DNA of 64,000 nt from Candidatus Eisenbacteria bacterium (GTDB lineage: Bacteria > Eisenbacteria > RBG-16-71-46 > CAIMUX01 > JAHJDP01): assembly GCA_018831195.1 (NCBI GenBank), contig JAHJDP010000084.1:1-64000 (forward strand). Direction: 5' to 3'. Below are positions 59,954 to 64,000 of the stretch, one piece after another. Position 1 is the stretch's first letter. Every line of letters begins with the position of its first letter. The translations under genes and the position numbers were made by a program. The notes below the pieces were generated by a model that searched no databases, was not told the origin of the DNA, and was given only the letters and a program-made list of their open reading frames with translations.

Positions 59954-62221
59954 ATGACCCCTATAGGGAAAAGCCCGCCTCGCCGGGATGGAATGGATAA
60001 GGTCACGGGAGAGGCCCTGTATACCGACGATCTCACCCTGCCCGGGATGATCTTTGGAGCCACATTAAGAAGTCCCCACCCGCATGCCCGCATCAAGAGG
60101 GTGCGATGGAAGTCCGCTTCCGCCCCTGACGGCGCTATCTGTATAACATCGGGCGATATCCCTGGTCCCAACGGGGTTCAGCTTCTCGATGATTCCTGGC
60201 CGGTTCTGGCGGATAAGATCGTGCACCATATCGGCGAGCCGGTGGCTTTGACCGCAGCGGCGACGAGGGAAGCCGCGCAACGGGCTTTGCAGGCCATTGA
60301 GATCGAATACGAACCTCTCCCACCCGCGTTGAGTTGGGAGGAGGCGGAGCAACTCGAACCCCTTTATACGCTCTCGCTGAACCATGGGGATATTCAACAG
60401 GCATTCACTCAGGCCGACAGCATTTTTGAAGAAGAGTACCGCACGGGGCATCAAGAACAGCTTTATATTGAGTGCCAGGGAATGATCGCCTGGTTCGACG
60501 ATGATGGCATGTTAAAGATCATCGGCTCGATGCAATGTCCGTACTATGTGCAAAAAGCCTTGATGCACACCCTGCAAATCCCCGAGGATAAGATCAGCGT
60601 TAAACCGGCGGCTGTCGGTGGGGCGTTCGGGGGCAAAGAAGATTTCCCCAGTCTTCTCGCGATCCATGCGGCCCTGCTGGCGCGTCACAGCGGGCATCCC
60701 GTCAAAATGGTCTATGACCGCCATGAAGATCTCATGGTCACCCCAAAGCGGCATCCCTCCCGTATCCGTCACCGGACCGGCGTCAGCAAAGAGGGACGTC
60801 TTTTGGCGATGGAGATCAAGATTGATTTGGATGGGGGGGCGTTCCAAACGCTATCACCCGTCGTTCTCTCGCGGGCCGTTCTGCACGCAACGGGACCCTA
60901 TCGTTGCCCGAATGTACAAATTTTTGGACGTGTGCTGAGAACGCACACGGTGCCCAACGCGGCCTTCCGCGGATTTGGAGCACCTCAAGTTCACTTTGCG
61001 GTGGAGCGGATGATCGACCATGTCGCCCGGGCCCTGAAAATGAATCCCTTTGATATCCGGAAGATCAATGTGGTGCACCCGGAGGATCGTCTGGCCACCG
61101 GTCAGGTTCTGGATGAGTCGACCTCGGCGCATCTTGTTCTGGAGGAAGTGGAAAAGATCACAAAATTCCGGCGCCGGTGGCGCTCGATGGAGCGGGCCCG
61201 TGCGCGCCGGCAGGGTGACGAGCCGATGCGCGGCATCGGATTGAGCCTCAGTTTCCACGGGGCCGGGTTCACCGGTTTGGGAGAGCACCGGATGCGTTCT
61301 CCTGCAACGGTGCGGCTTACCGCCGATGGACGGATGGAGGTATTGACGGCGCAAACTGAGATGGGCCAGGGTTGTTCCACGATCCTGCCGCAAATCGCCG
61401 CGGCCGCCGCGGGCCTCCGGCTCGAGGATGTTATCGCTCACGAGCCCGATACGGCCGTCGTTCCCGATTCGGGGCCCACCGTGGCGTCGCGAACGACGAT
61501 GATCGTGGGTGGAACGGTGGAGCGCGCCGCGCGGGAACTCCGTGACCGGGTTATACATTGGGCGCAGGAGCATCTGGGAACGGGGCCGGATCTCGAGATC
61601 CGCGACAGTGAGGTCAGGGGTCCGAAAGGATCGGTCTCGCCATTTCGTGATATCGGCCGCGCATGCTATGAACAGGGAGGGCCCCGTGAGGTGACGCTCC
61701 ATCATGAGCCCCCCGCATGGCAGGAGTTCGATGAATCAACGTACCGGGGGGTCGCCTATGCGACCTATGGGTGGGCGGCGCATGTGATCGAAGTGGATAT
61801 CGATCCCGATACGCTGGAACCGCGTCCGCTGAAGGCGACGGGGGTCGCCGAAGTGGGCCGTGTGATTCATCCTACAATGTGCAAGGGGCAGTTTGAGGGG
61901 GGGACACTGCAGGCCATCGGTTATGCCCTGACCGAAGAGATGAAAATGAAGCAAGGGAAATATCTCAATGACCGCCTCACGACCTATATCATTCCGACAA
62001 TGAAGGACAGCCCCAAGATGGAGGTCACTTTTCTGGACCGGCCCTGGCAGGGAGGGGCTTTTGGAGCCAAAGGGATCGGCGAGTTGCCGATGAATGGCGC
62101 GGCGCCCGCAGTCATTCAAGCGATCGAAAACGCCACCGGCATCATACCGGTCGCCTTACCGTCCACGCCGGAGCGGCTCTATCGATGGATGATGGAGGGG
62201 AGAACAACGGGTGAAGATTGA
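59954..62221 (+). CDS. Xanthine dehydrogenase-family molybdopterin-binding subunit
   Basis: The 755-residue protein is a full-length molybdenum hydroxylase large subunit. Blocks seen: GKSPPRRDGMDKVTGEALYT at the start, AVGGAFGGKEDFPSLLA, NAAFRGFGAPQ, TEMGQGCSTILPQI, and KGIGELPMNGAAP with Glu710, the catalytic base. It would bind molybdopterin cytosine or guanine dinucleotide and hydroxylate an aldehyde, purine or N-heterocycle. The next two genes supply the [2Fe-2S] and FAD subunits, overlapping end to end, so it is a three-subunit enzyme. There is no obvious ribosome binding site. The substrate cannot be named from sequence alone. Confidence 0.93.
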   Translation: MTPIGKSPPRRDGMDKVTGEALYTDDLTLPGMIFGATLRSPHPHARIKRVRWKSASAPDGAICITSGDIPGPNGVQLLDDSWPVLADKIVHHIGEPVALTAAATREAAQRALQAIEIEYEPLPPALSWEEAEQLEPLYTLSLNHGDIQQAFTQADSIFEEEYRTGHQEQLYIECQGMIAWFDDDGMLKIIGSMQCPYYVQKALMHTLQIPEDKISVKPAAVGGAFGGKEDFPSLLAIHAALLARHSGHPVKMVYDRHEDLMVTPKRHPSRIRHRTGVSKEGRLLAMEIKIDLDGGAFQTLSPVVLSRAVLHATGPYRCPNVQIFGRVLRTHTVPNAAFRGFGAPQVHFAVERMIDHVARALKMNPFDIRKINVVHPEDRLATGQVLDESTSAHLVLEEVEKITKFRRRWRSMERARARRQGDEPMRGIGLSLSFHGAGFTGLGEHRMRSPATVRLTADGRMEVLTAQTEMGQGCSTILPQIAAAAAGLRLEDVIAHEPDTAVVPDSGPTVASRTTMIVGGTVERAARELRDRVIHWAQEHLGTGPDLEIRDSEVRGPKGSVSPFRDIGRACYEQGGPREVTLHHEPPAWQEFDESTYRGVAYATYGWAAHVIEVDIDPDTLEPRPLKATGVAEVGRVIHPTMCKGQFEGGTLQAIGYALTEEMKMKQGKYLNDRLTTYIIPTMKDSPKMEVTFLDRPWQGGAFGAKGIGELPMNGAAPAVIQAIENATGIIPVALPSTPERLYRWMMEGRTTGED

Positions 62222-62666
62222 TTTCGTGCTGAACGGGCGGAAAGTGTCGGCTGAAGGCGATCCGATGGATCGGCTTCTCGATTTGCTGCGTGAAAAGTTC
62301 AAGCTCACCGGGACCAAGGAGGGATGCGGTGAAGGCGAATGCGGCGCCTGCACGGTTTTACTCGACGGAGAGCCGGTTCTCTCATGCCTGGTCCCGATCT
62401 TCCAGTGCCAAGGCCGCGAGGTTATGACGGTGGAGGGGGTCGCCGCCGATCCCGAGGCGCAAGCCTTTCTTGAGCGCTTTGTGCAAGAGGGCGGCGTTCA
62501 GTGCGGGGCTTGTACGCCGGGCATTATCGTTACGGGATGGAAGCTGTCTCAAAATAAAGCGCGGTTGCGCCGGGGCGAGATTAAAAACGCCCTGGCCGGG
62601 AATCTCTGCCGCTGCACAGGTTATGAAGCGATCGTGCGGGCGCTGGAGCGGGAGAGTCCCTCATGA
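62211..62666 (+). CDS. Molybdenum hydroxylase [2Fe-2S] subunit
   Basis: The start is GTG 62211 with GGAGGGG upstream, overlapping the large-subunit gene by 11 bases. The 151-residue protein has the plant-type cluster cysteines 39, 44, 47 and 59 (GCGEGECGACTVLLDG) and the second cluster cysteines 98, 101, 133 and 135 (QCGACTPG, NLCRCTGY). It carries electrons from the molybdenum centre to the FAD subunit. Confidence 0.95.
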   Translation: MKIDFVLNGRKVSAEGDPMDRLLDLLREKFKLTGTKEGCGEGECGACTVLLDGEPVLSCLVPIFQCQGREVMTVEGVAADPEAQAFLERFVQEGGVQCGACTPGIIVTGWKLSQNKARLRRGEIKNALAGNLCRCTGYEAIVRALERESPS

Positions 62667-63511
62667 TACGCGCCCTGGCTCCGCGCTCGCTCGAAGAAGC
62701 GATTTATTGTCTAACCGAGAATCCGGATTTGATTCCCGCCGCTGGTTGCACGGACCTCATGGTGACACAGCATGTCATGGGACTCGATGCGACGGGTGTG
62801 ATGGATCTGCTGCGGATACCCCGTCTCCGCGGTATCCGCCGCTACCCCGGTGGATGGGAGATCGGCGCGACGACGACCTTCTCTGACATCAGCCGTTCGC
62901 GGCGGTTGCATGCAGCGCTTCCCGCATTGACCGTCGCCGCGTCGCACATCGGCGCCTGGCAGATTCAAAATCGGGCCACACTGGGCGGTAATATCGCCAA
63001 TGCCAGTCCCGCGGGGGATTCCCTGCCCGTTCTGCTGTCCCTCGGCGCCCGGATTGTTGCGGCCGGCAGTGAGGGGCTGCGCGAAATCCCCTATGAGTCC
63101 TTTCATACCGGCTATCGTAAGACGGCTTTGAGCAAGGGTGAGATCATCGCCTGGGTCCATATTCCCGATCCGCTGCCGGAGTCGATCCAATTTTTCCGCA
63201 AAGTCGGTACGCGCCAAGCCCAATCGATCAGCAAAATCGCGCTGGCGCTTTGCGCTGCTTATCGGAACGGCCGGATCGAATCGGTGCGCATCGGCGCGGG
63301 CAGTATCGCGCCGGTGCCGATCCGCCTGTACAAAACAGAGCAACTGCTGACGGGCCGGCCGGGTGATCCGGCGGCGGCGGATGAAGCGGCGGCGGCCGCG
63401 ATGAATGAGGTCACCCCGATCGACGACGTCCGCTCCACGGCGGAATACCGCCGCTACGTCCTGGGGCGCCTCGTGCGCCGGATGGTTCTTCGTCTGGGCG
63501 GGTATCTCTAG
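62663..63511 (+). CDS. Molybdenum hydroxylase FAD-binding subunit
   Basis: The 282-residue protein has LIPAAGCTDLMV (FAD pyrophosphate site), IQNRATLGGNIANASPAGDS and the C-terminal domain of CO dehydrogenase-type flavoproteins. It overlaps the [2Fe-2S] gene by 4 bases (ATGA). It hands electrons to NAD or another acceptor. No 4Fe-4S insertion is seen, so it is the standard xanthine dehydrogenase type. Confidence 0.93.
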   Translation: MIRALAPRSLEEAIYCLTENPDLIPAAGCTDLMVTQHVMGLDATGVMDLLRIPRLRGIRRYPGGWEIGATTTFSDISRSRRLHAALPALTVAASHIGAWQIQNRATLGGNIANASPAGDSLPVLLSLGARIVAAGSEGLREIPYESFHTGYRKTALSKGEIIAWVHIPDPLPESIQFFRKVGTRQAQSISKIALALCAAYRNGRIESVRIGAGSIAPVPIRLYKTEQLLTGRPGDPAAADEAAAAAMNEVTPIDDVRSTAEYRRYVLGRLVRRMVLRLGGYL

Positions 63512-64000
63512 TGAGCGCTAATCACATAGAGTTTCTCCTCAACGGCGCCGTTCAACGGGTCACGACGCGGCCTGGAGAAACTCTTCTCGATACTCTGCGA
63601 AACCGGTGCGGCATCCGGTCGATCAAAGACGGTTGCAGCCCTCAGGGCCAATGCGGATGCTGTCTCGTGCTGATCAATGGACACCCGCGGACGACCTGCG
63701 CTCTGCCGACAGAACGGATTCAAGGGAAAGAGATCCTCACTCTCGAAGGACTCCCCGAAGAGGAGCGCCGCTGGATCGCCCGGTCCTTTGTCGCGGCGGC
63801 CGGGCTTCAGTGTGGCTTCTGTATTCCCGGAATCGCCCTTCGCGCCAAGGTTCTCATCGACAAGAATCCGAATCCCACGCGGGCGGAAATCGCTCTGGCG
63901 CTTGACGGACACCTCTGCCGGTGCACTGGTTATACAAAAATCATCGACGCCGTGGAGCTTATGGCCCGGGCGCGACGGGAGGAGTTTTTGCCCGAACCAT
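63511..64000 (+). CDS. Second molybdenum hydroxylase, N-terminal [2Fe-2S] part (3' end outside window)
   Basis: GTG 63511 overlaps the FAD-subunit stop (TAG) by 1 base; 163 codons are present and the frame is still open at the window edge. It has [2Fe-2S] cysteines at 42, 48, 51 and 63 (GCSPQGQCGCC has one residue more between the first two ligands than the neighbour's motif, plus an extra Cys50) and 101, 104, 136 and 138. Stand-alone small subunits normally end about here, so the charged run past residue 150 (MARARREEFLPEP) suggests a fusion to a molybdopterin domain, as in the single-chain type of hydroxylase. Certain only for the [2Fe-2S] part. Confidence 0.8.
   Translation, partial: MSANHIEFLLNGAVQRVTTRPGETLLDTLRNRCGIRSIKDGCSPQGQCGCCLVLINGHPRTTCALPTERIQGKEILTLEGLPEEERRWIARSFVAAAGLQCGFCIPGIALRAKVLIDKNPNPTRAEIALALDGHLCRCTGYTKIIDAVELMARARREEFLPEP

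Noticed and set aside
1-64000. CRISPR array, tRNA or rRNA genes
   Set aside because: No regularly spaced repeats and no tRNA or rRNA sequence were recognised on either strand.

Overview
The window reads as chromosome from an uncultured, moderately GC-rich, Gram-negative-type bacterium. Evidence for an outer membrane includes an OmpA-like lipoprotein, a large beta-barrel-like protein and a c-type diheme protein. Five predicted exported proteins share a C-terminal FlgD/type-IX-sorting-like domain (an Asn-Pro motif, a GR pair, a WDG-type turn, then SGxYF). Such domains are common in the Fibrobacterota-Chlorobiota-Bacteroidota (FCB) supergroup and related candidate phyla (Eisenbacteria/Krumholzibacteriota/Latescibacterota type). 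The phylum placement is inference; there is no rRNA or ribosomal protein gene here. Nothing suggests a phage or a CRISPR array.

Layout. 1-2978: an AT-richer mobile island with the end of an IS1380-type transposase, a secreted Cys-rich Hint-domain gene split by a frameshift, and an IS66 remnant. 3331-20739: an exported-protein region. A DUF6599-like lipoprotein, a Tat-exported DUF362 protein, a 1428-residue propeller/barrel protein, a second Tat-DUF362 protein with a sorting domain and a small anchored protein face a minus-strand set of gingipain-like C25 peptidase, third DUF362 protein and second DUF6599-like protein. A subtilase with the same sorting domain follows. 20978-27389: three tandem copies of a HExxH metallopeptidase lipoprotein, the first cut by an in-frame TGA. 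27414-31921: SGNH esterase, GH38 alpha-mannosidase and Gfo/Idh/MocA oxidoreductase.

43694-32847 (minus strand) is a compact eight-gene catabolic operon: TIM-barrel isomerase, Fe-S Old Yellow Enzyme, flavoprotein, SDR, a fused KDPG aldolase/KDG kinase, corrinoid protein, UroD-family methyltransferase and a Na+/solute symporter. I propose uptake and corrinoid-dependent demethylation of a methoxylated sugar, sugar acid or glycoside, with the carbon skeleton leaving through KDPG. The substrate is not known.

43872-64000 is more ordinary: OmpA-like lipoprotein, diheme protein, oligoendopeptidase F, a hybrid histidine kinase plus receiver, an oxaloacetate node (aminotransferase, ATP-dependent PEP carboxykinase, malate dehydrogenase), a secreted endonuclease/phosphatase-fold protein, an RsbU-type phosphatase, and a molybdenum hydroxylase operon (large, [2Fe-2S] and FAD subunits) followed by the start of a second hydroxylase running off the window. 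The strongest candidates for undescribed biology are the corrinoid/KDPG operon, the repeated DUF6599-DUF362 modules whose products carry both Tat and outer-membrane sorting signals, and the triplicated metallopeptidase lipoproteins.
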